Position numbers and translations under genes: made by a program. A model generated the notes under the pieces. The model saw only the letters and a list, made by a program, of their open reading frames with translations, was not told where the DNA came from and made no database searches. Positions 1 through 5,189 of a stretch of DNA of 7,472 bases are shown here, in pieces (the stretch's first letter is position 1; each line of letters starts with the position of its first letter). The DNA is from Planctomycetota bacterium. Its GTDB lineage: Bacteria > Planctomycetota > SKW154. The DNA is taken from positions 1 through 7,472 of the forward strand of contig JAOAAR010000087.1 of NCBI GenBank assembly GCA_026418755.1. Direction: 5' to 3'.

Positions 1-736
1 TAGATGTCTCTTCTTTTTGAAGAGAGGGCTCATCAGCGGGCTGCTTTTGAGCGTTTTTCTGCGCATCTTGAGATGGTGCTGCTTTAGGCTCTTCCTTGCG
101 CCGTTTCACTGCCCTTACCACCTGGTATTTATTCTTCTTCGGAACAGGTTTGCTGAACAAAACACCTCCGACAAATCCTCCAAGAATCGCCATACAGACC
201 AATGTGCCTGTCAGATAAAGCCCATTTAGGACGAACCAGTCAGTTACGGCGCTTTCACCCCTTTTTGTTGCTTCGCTCTTTATCTTTTGCCAAGGAGGAA
301 GAAGAATCTTGCCGCGGACTTGTCCTAACTGCGCCTTTTCTACTGCGGGGATGAGCGTCTCCTTTACAAACGGAGGGTAGAGCGTCTTCATGTCGAATCC
401 GACGAACGAAATCGCTATGGAGGCTCCGATTGCGAAGGCTGTTGCTACAATGCCACTCAACATTCCGACCACCGCTGCCTGGGCATAGTTGAAATACTTA
501 AACGAACGGCTCAAAATGTATGTCCCCAAAAGCCCGCCCAAGAATCCCCAGATGCCGTAAAAGTAGTTTGCGATTTGAGTGTACGGTGCCGCCGCCAAAA
601 CTCCAGCAATCAACCCTCCTATTATGAAGGGAAGATTGAACCTCACCCTTTTCCGCGGCGGTTTGCTCTCAGGGGTTGAAGGAGTCTGATTCTGCCCGCC
701 TTTCTCTTCACCGCCCTCTGCCCGTTTCTCTTCCAC
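1..736 (-). CDS. Four-helix membrane protein of unknown function (3' end outside window)
   Basis: Read on the minus strand from a GTG at 736-734, preceded by GAGGAG (744-749) at 7 bases; an in-frame TAA at 766-764 limits the start. The frame stays open for 245 codons to the left edge, so the C-terminus is missing. Residues 1-33 are charged and rich in Glu, Gly, Pro and Lys/Arg. Four hydrophobic stretches follow at about 34-51, 55-75, 86-114 and 168-194, the first three rich in Gly and Ala. A soluble amphipathic segment (115-167) lies between helices 3 and 4. A basic, then Gln/Ala/Glu-rich tail starts at about 196. The positive charges at both ends suggest that N- and C-termini are cytoplasmic. 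I do not recognise the family. It is divergent from the phosphoesterase operon, so no functional link is implied. That it is a real gene is supported by the RBS, the promoter and the regular membrane pattern. Confidence 0.8.
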   Translation of the reverse strand, partial: MEEKRAEGGEEKGGQNQTPSTPESKPPRKRVRFNLPFIIGGLIAGVLAAAPYTQIANYFYGIWGFLGGLLGTYILSRSFKYFNYAQAAVVGMLSGIVATAFAIGASIAISFVGFDMKTLYPPFVKETLIPAVEKAQLGQVRGKILLPPWQKIKSEATKRGESAVTDWFVLNGLYLTGTLVCMAILGGFVGGVLFSKPVPKKNKYQVVRAVKRRKEEPKAAPSQDAQKNAQKQPADEPSLQKEETS

Positions 737-780
737 ACTTTCTCTCCTCAAACAGACTTCGACTTAAAACTGTAAAGTAA

Positions 781-809
781 ATTAAACTGCTGTTTCTCTT
801 TTTTGTCAA
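781..809 (-). promoter_or_regulatory. Sigma70-type promoter of the leftward membrane-protein gene
   Basis: On the minus strand, TTGACA (809-804) is followed after exactly 17 bases by TTTAAT (786-781): a perfect -35 and a five-of-six -10. Transcription would start near 774, giving a leader of about 38 bases that contains the GAGGAG ribosome site. Placement and spacing are seen; activity is inferred. Confidence 0.7.
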
Positions 810-870
810 CAGAAAACAGAAAGGTGTCTGCTAACAATGTAGAAATCTTTTCTTGCCGAGATAAGAGTTA

Positions 871-900
871 TTGAGTGGCATTTGTAGACAGTGATATAAT
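871..900 (+). promoter_or_regulatory. Sigma70-type promoter of the phosphoesterase-decarboxylase operon
   Basis: A consensus TATAAT (895-900) carries the extended -10 dinucleotide TG one base upstream (892-893). A TTGAGT -35 candidate lies at 871-876 with an 18-base spacer. The expected start is near 907, about 25 bases ahead of the GTG start at 932. No operator-like dyad stands out between this promoter and the divergent one. Confidence 0.65.
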
Positions 901-931
901 CGTTAGGGATTGAATCGAAGGAGAGACGGAA

Positions 932-1399
932 GTGTTAATTGTGGTGATGGCGGACAGTCATGACAATCTGCCGTTTATTAAAAAGGCGGTGTTTGTGGCG
1001 AGGCAGAGAGGGGCGGAAACAATCATCCACTGTGGTGACATCGTCGCACCATTTGCGGCGAAGATTCTCGTGGACTCTGGTATTCCTCTTATTGCTGTTT
1101 TTGGGAACAATGACGGGGAGAAAAAAGGGTTGGGCAAACTTATCAAGACTATCGTTGAGCCTCCTCTCTCGGTTCAGATTTCCGAAAAGAGGTTTTTGAT
1201 ATGTCACGAACTTATTGCCGGATTTACTGATGATGCCGATTTTGTTCTTTACGGTCATACGCACAAGTTGGAGGAGCGGCGGCAGGGCAGGACTCTCATT
1301 CTGAATCCAGGCGAGTGTGGAGGCTGGCTCACCGGCACTCCCACCGTCGCTCTCCTTGAAACCGATGAATCTCGAGTGGAGATCATTTCTCTTGTTTGA
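932..1399 (+). CDS. YfcE/MJ0936-family metallophosphoesterase
   Basis: A 155-residue protein of the small calcineurin-like phosphoesterase family, whose members use two divalent metals (often Mn or Ni) to hydrolyse phosphodiesters; the physiological substrate is usually unknown. The metal-ligand motifs appear in the family order: D-S-H (8-10), G-D (35-36), G-N-N-D (58-61), a lone H92 in the position of the usual T-H-G, G-H-T-H (108-111), and N-P-G (125-127). The length is typical for the short family members. There is no signal peptide, so it should be cytoplasmic. The GTG start is set by AAGGAG (918-923) at 8 bases. The next gene begins 11 bases after the stop, so the two are probably cotranscribed. 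The Glu after H92, where family members normally have Gly, is a small deviation. Confidence 0.9.
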   Translation: MLIVVMADSHDNLPFIKKAVFVARQRGAETIIHCGDIVAPFAAKILVDSGIPLIAVFGNNDGEKKGLGKLIKTIVEPPLSVQISEKRFLICHELIAGFTDDADFVLYGHTHKLEERRQGRTLILNPGECGGWLTGTPTVALLETDESRVEIISLV

Positions 1400-1410
1400 A
1401 GGCAAAACTG

Positions 1411-2817
1411 ATGGATAGAAAGAGATTCAAAAAGCTGGTGGAGAAGTGTCTGGATGCGATATCGGAGTGGAGAGCGCAAAGCCCCCCTTTTGAGGAGGAG
1501 GGCGCTTTAAAACTCTCTTTTGGGAAGGTAGAGAAAGAGTTTTCGAAATACTTTGAGCGGCTCATCAGGGCATACCCATTTCACAGCCCTTTCTATGCGG
1601 CGCAGATGATGAAGCCGCCCCACCCAGTGGCGGTTCTAGCATACTTTACTGCCCTTAACATCAATCCTAACAATCACGCTCTCGATGGGGGTCCTTCCAC
1701 ATCTGCGATGGAAGTTGAAAGTGTCAGTCAAATCGCTCGTATGTTTGGGTTCTCCAATTTCACAGGGCACTTGACGAGTGGAGGAACAGTTGCCAACCTC
1801 GAGGCGCTCTTTATTTCGCGCTCCCTTCATCCAGATAAACTGATTGCTTATTCAGACCTCTGCCATTATACGCATCCACGCCTCTGTCATCTTTTGAACA
1901 CGCCTTCGCTGTCAATCAGAACTGACGGTTGCGGTCGTCTCGACTTGAACGACCTTGAAGTGAAACTCAGAAGAGAGAGAATTGGAACGGTTGTAGTCAC
2001 GCTTGGGACTACTGGATTGGGCGCATGGGACCCTCTTGATGAGATTGTCAGGCTGCGAGAGAGGTATGGTTTTCGCATCCATATAGATGCGGCGTATGGT
2101 GGTTTCTTCAGACTCCTCGCAGAGCGTAGAGAACCTGTCGTGTCTCCTGAGCCGTTCAAGAGTATCAAATACTGTGACAGCATAGTGGTTGACCCGCACA
2201 AACACGGACTTCAGCCTTACGGCTGTGGTTGTGTTCTTTTCACTGAGCCTGAGAAAGTGGTTCCGTTTTACAAGCACGATTCTCCGTATACATATTTTAC
2301 ATCGAGAGACCTACATCTTGGAGAGATTTCACTGGAATGTAGTCGTGCAGGGGCGGCGGCTGCGGCTCTCTGGCTGACTCTGCGGTGTTTCCCGCTTAAA
2401 CCCAACACGGGGCTTGGTGCGATTCTTTTCAAAACGCGCTGTGCTGCGCTGAAATTCGCACAACTCGCAAACAAAACAGAGGATTTGGAAATGGTGGTTC
2501 AACCTGAACTTGATATCGTCGCTTACTTTCCGCGTCCACAAACCGAAAGCGAGAAGAGGGCATCTTGGGTGAGTGAGATGTCTGAACGGTTATTCAAATA
2601 TTCGATGGAGGAAGGAAAGCCGAGGCTTTATCTTGCGAAGATGAGAATCAAACCGCCGCTTCTTTCTGACCGATATGCAAAAACATTCTGGGATGTTCCT
2701 GAAGTGACGGTTCTACGGAGCGTCCTTATGAAACCTGAACATTTTACCTATATCCGCCAGATTCACTCGCAACTCCTTAAAAACCTTACGGAATTACGCC
2801 GCAAGCCTTCGGAGTGA
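1411..2817 (+). CDS. Group II PLP-dependent decarboxylase (glutamate/aromatic amino-acid type)
   Basis: A 468-residue fold-type I PLP enzyme of the pyridoxal-dependent decarboxylase family (glutamate, tyrosine, DOPA and related decarboxylases), which removes the alpha-carboxyl of an amino acid to give an amine. Visible landmarks are the phosphate-binding T-S-G-G-T (122-126), the downstream T-L-G-T-T-G strand, H-I-D-A-A-Y-G-G with D226 expected to pair with the pyridine nitrogen, and V-D-P-H-K-H with K264 as Schiff-base lysine. Lysine is followed by His rather than the Trp common in animal and plant members. Length is normal for the family. I chose ATG 1411 because GAAGG (1398-1402) sits 8 bases ahead; a TTG at 1396 overlapping the preceding stop would add five residues but has a poorly spaced RBS. 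Substrate cannot be named from sequence; some relatives act as lyases or aldehyde synthases. It follows the phosphoesterase by 11 bases, so an operon is likely. Confidence 0.88.
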   Translation: MDRKRFKKLVEKCLDAISEWRAQSPPFEEEGALKLSFGKVEKEFSKYFERLIRAYPFHSPFYAAQMMKPPHPVAVLAYFTALNINPNNHALDGGPSTSAMEVESVSQIARMFGFSNFTGHLTSGGTVANLEALFISRSLHPDKLIAYSDLCHYTHPRLCHLLNTPSLSIRTDGCGRLDLNDLEVKLRRERIGTVVVTLGTTGLGAWDPLDEIVRLRERYGFRIHIDAAYGGFFRLLAERREPVVSPEPFKSIKYCDSIVVDPHKHGLQPYGCGCVLFTEPEKVVPFYKHDSPYTYFTSRDLHLGEISLECSRAGAAAAALWLTLRCFPLKPNTGLGAILFKTRCAALKFAQLANKTEDLEMVVQPELDIVAYFPRPQTESEKRASWVSEMSERLFKYSMEEGKPRLYLAKMRIKPPLLSDRYAKTFWDVPEVTVLRSVLMKPEHFTYIRQIHSQLLKNLTELRRKPSE

Positions 2818-2869
2818 GTAGGAAAAGCGCTATACACAATAGAGTTGTATGCTATAGTTATATACTCAG

Positions 2870-2888
2870 CGCAGGGAGATTCCCTGCG
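2870..2888. promoter_or_regulatory. Perfect 19-base dyad, candidate activator site or hairpin
   Basis: CGCAGGGAGATTCCCTGCG has perfect 8-base arms around a 3-base centre. Its centre (2879) is about 162 bases upstream of the start predicted for the sigma54 promoter, within the usual range for upstream activator sites of NtrC-type proteins. It also lies 53 bases past the decarboxylase stop, so a terminator hairpin is the alternative. However, it is followed by an A-run rather than T-run on the plus strand, and has no T-run on the minus-strand exit side. Confidence 0.5.
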
Positions 2889-2902
2889 TAAAAAACTTAC
2901 GC
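2886..2902. promoter_or_regulatory. Second dyad, overlapping the first by three bases
   Basis: GCGTAAAAAACTTACGC has 6-base arms around a 5-base A-rich centre, centred near -147 relative to the predicted sigma54 start. Two adjacent dyads 15 bases apart look like a pair of protein sites; as RNA, the two hairpins would compete only for the three shared bases. It is followed by GCTTTATCC, too poor in T for a convincing intrinsic terminator. Confidence 0.35.
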
Positions 2903-3014
2903 TTTATCCTTCTCTTGTCTATCAAAAGGAAAGTTTTCTTGAAGCATACTCTTTTTTCCTATCGCATTGTCAGAGAGTCTCTTATCGTAGGCTCGAAAGA
3001 ATCTATCTCTTGTC

Positions 3015-3030
3015 TGGCATATTCATTGCT
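3015..3030 (+). promoter_or_regulatory. Sigma54 (-24/-12) promoter of the receiver-channel fusion gene
   Basis: TGGCATATTCATTGCT fits the sigma54 consensus TGGCAYR-N4-TTGCW at every defined position, with GG (3016-3017) and GC (3028-3029) separated by exactly 10 bases. Transcription is expected near 3041, giving a leader of about 28 bases that contains the AGGAGG ribosome site at 3056-3061. No good sigma70 promoter is visible nearby. The presence of an NtrC-type activator gene in the same cluster supports the call. Function is inferred. Confidence 0.82.
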
Positions 3031-3068
3031 TTGTCAGCCTATTGGAAAGGTTAAGAGGAGGGTTTGAG

Positions 3069-4340
3069 ATGGGGTATGAACCGAGAATTCTTGTGGTTGA
3101 TGATGAGGAGAGTGTTTGTAGAAGTTGCAGTGACATACTTGCGACGAGGGGATGGCGCGTAGAGACAGCGCTGACGGGTGGCGAGTGTGTGAGAAAGACG
3201 AGGGATAAGCCGTTTGATGTTGTGATTCTTGATTTGAAAATACCGGATATTTCGGGCATCGATTTAATGAAGCAGATAAAGGCGCTGTATCCTGACACCT
3301 CGATAATAGTCATCACGGGTTATTCGGATGTTTCATCTGCGATAGAGACGATGAAGATGGGCGTATTCGACTACATACCGAAGCCTTTTGAGCCGAATGT
3401 GATACGGAGCGCGGTGGAGCGTGCGCTTTCAAGCAGAGGTTCTATGATGGCTAAAGAGAAGGCTGTATCTGTTCCGAATGCTCAGGTTACTGCGCCATCG
3501 GTCTCTGCTGCTCCATATGTTGGCTTTTTGACTCCTAAAGAAGTTACGGAGACTGTGGTGAAGAGCAGCAAAACCAAGTGCAACGAATTCTCTGTGTTGC
3601 AGATGATTCTGCTTGGATTCCTTGCGGGTGTTTACATCGCTTTTGGTGCGCAGTTGTTCATCACAGTGACATTTGACCTTACCAAACACTTAGGTGTTGG
3701 TTTTGCGAGATTTATAGGAGGTAGCGTATTCAGCGTGGGGCTGATGCTTGTGGTTATAGGAGGTGCGGAACTTTTTACAGGCAACTGTCTGTGTCTCGTC
3801 GGGGTTCTGACGCGGGATGTTTCGATTAAAAGGATGCTCCGTAATTGGGGGATTGTTTATGCGGCTAACTTTGCAGGCGCGCTCTTTCTTGTGCTAATAA
3901 TGTACTGGAGCCGATTATGGAGCATGGGCAATTTCGGGGTGGGGGCTTCAGCAGTCACCGTAGCATCAGGAAAGGTCTCTCTCTCATTTTTTGAGGCTTT
4001 TGTGAGAGGAATAGGTTGCAACTGGCTTGTATGCCTTGCTGTCTGGTTGGCGCTTGCCGGCAGGGATGGGGTGAGTAAGGTGTTCGGAATCTATTTCCCC
4101 ATAATGGCGTTCGTTGCGAGTGGGTTTGAGCACAGCATAGCGAATATGTATTTCATCCCGATAGGGCTTTTACTTGCGGGGAACGCGGATGTGATGAACG
4201 CTGTGACAACAGCGACATCGAATCTCACATTGAGCGCCTTTTTGGTTAGAAACCTTTTGCCTGTCACGCTTGGTAATATCGTTGGTGGGGCGCTTTTTGT
4301 CGGTGGAATCTACTATCTTGTCTATTTAAGGAAGAAGTAG
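3069..4340 (+). CDS. Receiver domain fused to formate/nitrite-type (FNT) channel
   Basis: A 423-residue fusion. Residues 5-123 form a complete CheY-like receiver: acidic pair D11-D12, phosphoacceptor D55, switch T83 and K105-P106. A Pro/Ala/Ser-rich linker (about 124-150) leads to a full FNT channel (about 151-420), the family of FocA (formate), NirC (nitrite) and bacterial hydrosulfide channels. Channel marks are L-T-P-K-E-V before helix 1 (about 176-198), the re-entrant loop E-L-F-T-G-N (234-239), K302 ahead of helix 4 in the position of the FocA pore lysine, F-E-H-S-I-A-N-M with central H355, and L-P-V-T-L-G-N-I-V-G-G in the last helix. All six helices are present and no frameshift is seen. 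ATG 3069 is set by AGGAGG (3056-3061) at 7 bases; a TTG at 3042 would lie at the predicted transcription start. FNT pores work as pentamers in the inner membrane, so five receivers should cluster on the cytoplasmic side near the helix that gates the pore. The anion cannot be named. Confidence 0.93.
   Translation: MGYEPRILVVDDEESVCRSCSDILATRGWRVETALTGGECVRKTRDKPFDVVILDLKIPDISGIDLMKQIKALYPDTSIIVITGYSDVSSAIETMKMGVFDYIPKPFEPNVIRSAVERALSSRGSMMAKEKAVSVPNAQVTAPSVSAAPYVGFLTPKEVTETVVKSSKTKCNEFSVLQMILLGFLAGVYIAFGAQLFITVTFDLTKHLGVGFARFIGGSVFSVGLMLVVIGGAELFTGNCLCLVGVLTRDVSIKRMLRNWGIVYAANFAGALFLVLIMYWSRLWSMGNFGVGASAVTVASGKVSLSFFEAFVRGIGCNWLVCLAVWLALAGRDGVSKVFGIYFPIMAFVASGFEHSIANMYFIPIGLLLAGNADVMNAVTTATSNLTLSAFLVRNLLPVTLGNIVGGALFVGGIYYLVYLRKK
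3081..3437 (+). repeat. Duplicated receiver module, copy 1
   Basis: This receiver-coding stretch is a direct repeat of 4485-4841 at a constant offset of 1404 bases, without gaps. A hand count gives about 84 of 119 identical residues. The DNA is also close in places, for example 25 identical bases at 3211-3235 against 4615-4639. It indicates a domain duplication within the cluster. Confidence 0.8.
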
Positions 4341-4472
4341 GAGAAGAGAGAATGGAATGTGGATGCGTAGATTTGAGATTAAGACTGTGTAGTGAAAATA
4401 CGCAGATGGGATGGTGTTTCCGGGGAGTGATTGTACTCTGGCATAAATGGGGTTGTTTTGGAGGGTGAGGAA

Positions 4473-5105
4473 ATGGTAACCTCGCCAAGGATACTGATTG
4501 TTGATGATGAGCCGAGCATATGCAAAAGTTGCTGCGACATCCTGGGTGCAAGAGGATGGCGTGTGGAGACGGCGCTGACAGGTGATGAGTGTGTAAGAAA
4601 GACGAGGGATAAGTCGTTTGATGTTGTGATTCTTGATTTAAAGATTCCTGATGTGGCAGGAACAGAGTTGTTGCGTCTTGTTAAGAAGAGCCATCCTGAG
4701 ACTTACATAATTATCATCACGGGGTATTCTTCTGTTGAGTCTGCGGTGGAGACGATGAAGATGGGGGCATCTGATTACATACCGAAGCCCTTTACGCCGG
4801 ACGAGATTCGTCTGGCGGTGGAGCGTGTCCTCGGAAGAAGGTGTGCTGTGAAGGAAGAGAAAGGGGGCAGAGTCATAAGTGCGAAGGATGTGAAGAAGGT
4901 GCTCGAGAAGGCAGCCTGCGATGAAGGTTTTGTTGGCGCTCTGTTAGAGCAAGGGTCTGATTCTCTTGCCGGCTTTACGCTTTCTTCAGAAGAGAAATCT
5001 GCTATCTTGAGCGGGGATATCAAATGGATAGAAGAGAGGGTTGGGAGACTTTCCGAGGAGCAGAAGGTCTGGTTGTACAGCAGGCTGCAACAGGAAAGGT
5101 GGTAA
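4473..5105 (+). CDS. Response regulator with small C-terminal helical domain, no DNA-binding domain
   Basis: A 210-residue cytoplasmic protein. Residues 5-123 form a receiver with D11-D12, phosphoacceptor D55, T83 and K105, nearly superimposable on the receiver of the preceding channel fusion. Residues 124-139 are a charged linker. Residues 140-210 look helical: D-E-G-F-V-G-A-L-L-E (150-159), then L-A-G-F-T-L-S-S-E-E-K (165-175), S-G-D-I-K-W-I-E (180-187), ending in R-L-Q-Q-E-R-W. No helix-turn-helix, GGDEF, EAL or AAA+ signature is present. From memory, a similar tail ending in R-L-x-Q-E-x-W recurs on response regulators of Deltaproteobacteria and Chloroflexi, without known function. The start is ATG 4473, with GGAGG (4460-4464) at 8 bases; a TTG at 4431 would extend it by 14 residues without support. 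It lies 132 bases after the channel gene and may act as a phosphate shuttle or protein-binding regulator (inference). Confidence 0.88.
   Translation: MVTSPRILIVDDEPSICKSCCDILGARGWRVETALTGDECVRKTRDKSFDVVILDLKIPDVAGTELLRLVKKSHPETYIIIITGYSSVESAVETMKMGASDYIPKPFTPDEIRLAVERVLGRRCAVKEEKGGRVISAKDVKKVLEKAACDEGFVGALLEQGSDSLAGFTLSSEEKSAILSGDIKWIEERVGRLSEEQKVWLYSRLQQERW
4485..4841 (+). repeat. Duplicated receiver module, copy 2
   Basis: Partner of the receiver module at 3081-3437, collinear with it codon for codon. Similarity stops just after the receiver: the tails are unrelated (a channel in one, a 70-residue helical domain in the other). The duplication therefore covers the receiver but not the output. 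Confidence 0.8.
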
Positions 5106-5135
5106 AACCAGTTTTATTTCTGCTGTTGAAAAAGG

Positions 5136-5165
5136 TTGACAGGGTTGTGGGGAGATGTAGATAAT
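5136..5165 (+). promoter_or_regulatory. Possible sigma70-type promoter of the kinase gene
   Basis: TTGACA (5136-5141) and GATAAT (5160-5165) are separated by 18 bases: perfect -35, five-of-six -10. The start would be near 5172, just ahead of the AGGAGG ribosome site at 5177-5182. If used, it gives the kinase and activator genes constitutive expression independent of the sigma54 promoter. The match could be chance, since read-through from the upstream gene 30 bases away is equally possible. Confidence 0.5.
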
Positions 5166-5189
5166 TGGGTGAGGGCAGGAGGGGCGGTT

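Noticed and set aside
17..229. Plus-strand open frame of 70 codons at the left edge
   Set aside because: Antisense to the membrane-protein gene, which has the RBS, promoter and membrane pattern; no RBS for the plus-strand frame.
935..1405. Long minus-strand frame opposite the phosphoesterase
   Set aside because: The plus-strand frame carries all phosphoesterase motifs; the antisense protein has no recognisable features.
2920..2932. TATCAA followed by A/G-rich bases as a possible IHF site between the dyads and the sigma54 promoter
   Set aside because: The TTR half of the IHF consensus is absent at the required spacing.
2845..3054. Open frame of 69 codons between the decarboxylase and the channel gene
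   Set aside because: No RBS, unremarkable composition, and it runs through the dyads and the sigma54 promoter. Treated as non-coding leader.
4363..4404. TGCGTA and TACGCA as an inverted repeat in the gap before the second regulator
   Set aside because: Only six bases with a 30-base separation; expected by chance in a gap of this size.
4439..4456. TGGCATA ahead of the second regulator, resembling the -24 half of the sigma54 promoter at 3015
   Set aside because: The GC of a -12 element is missing at the required 10-base spacing; the next TTG lies three bases too far and is followed by T. At best a decayed site.
5103..5116. TAAAACCAGTTTTA palindrome after the stop of the second regulator, as a possible terminator
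   Set aside because: Stem is only A-T pairs apart from a closing C-G with a two-base loop, so the real hairpin would have five A-T pairs; too weak for an intrinsic terminator.
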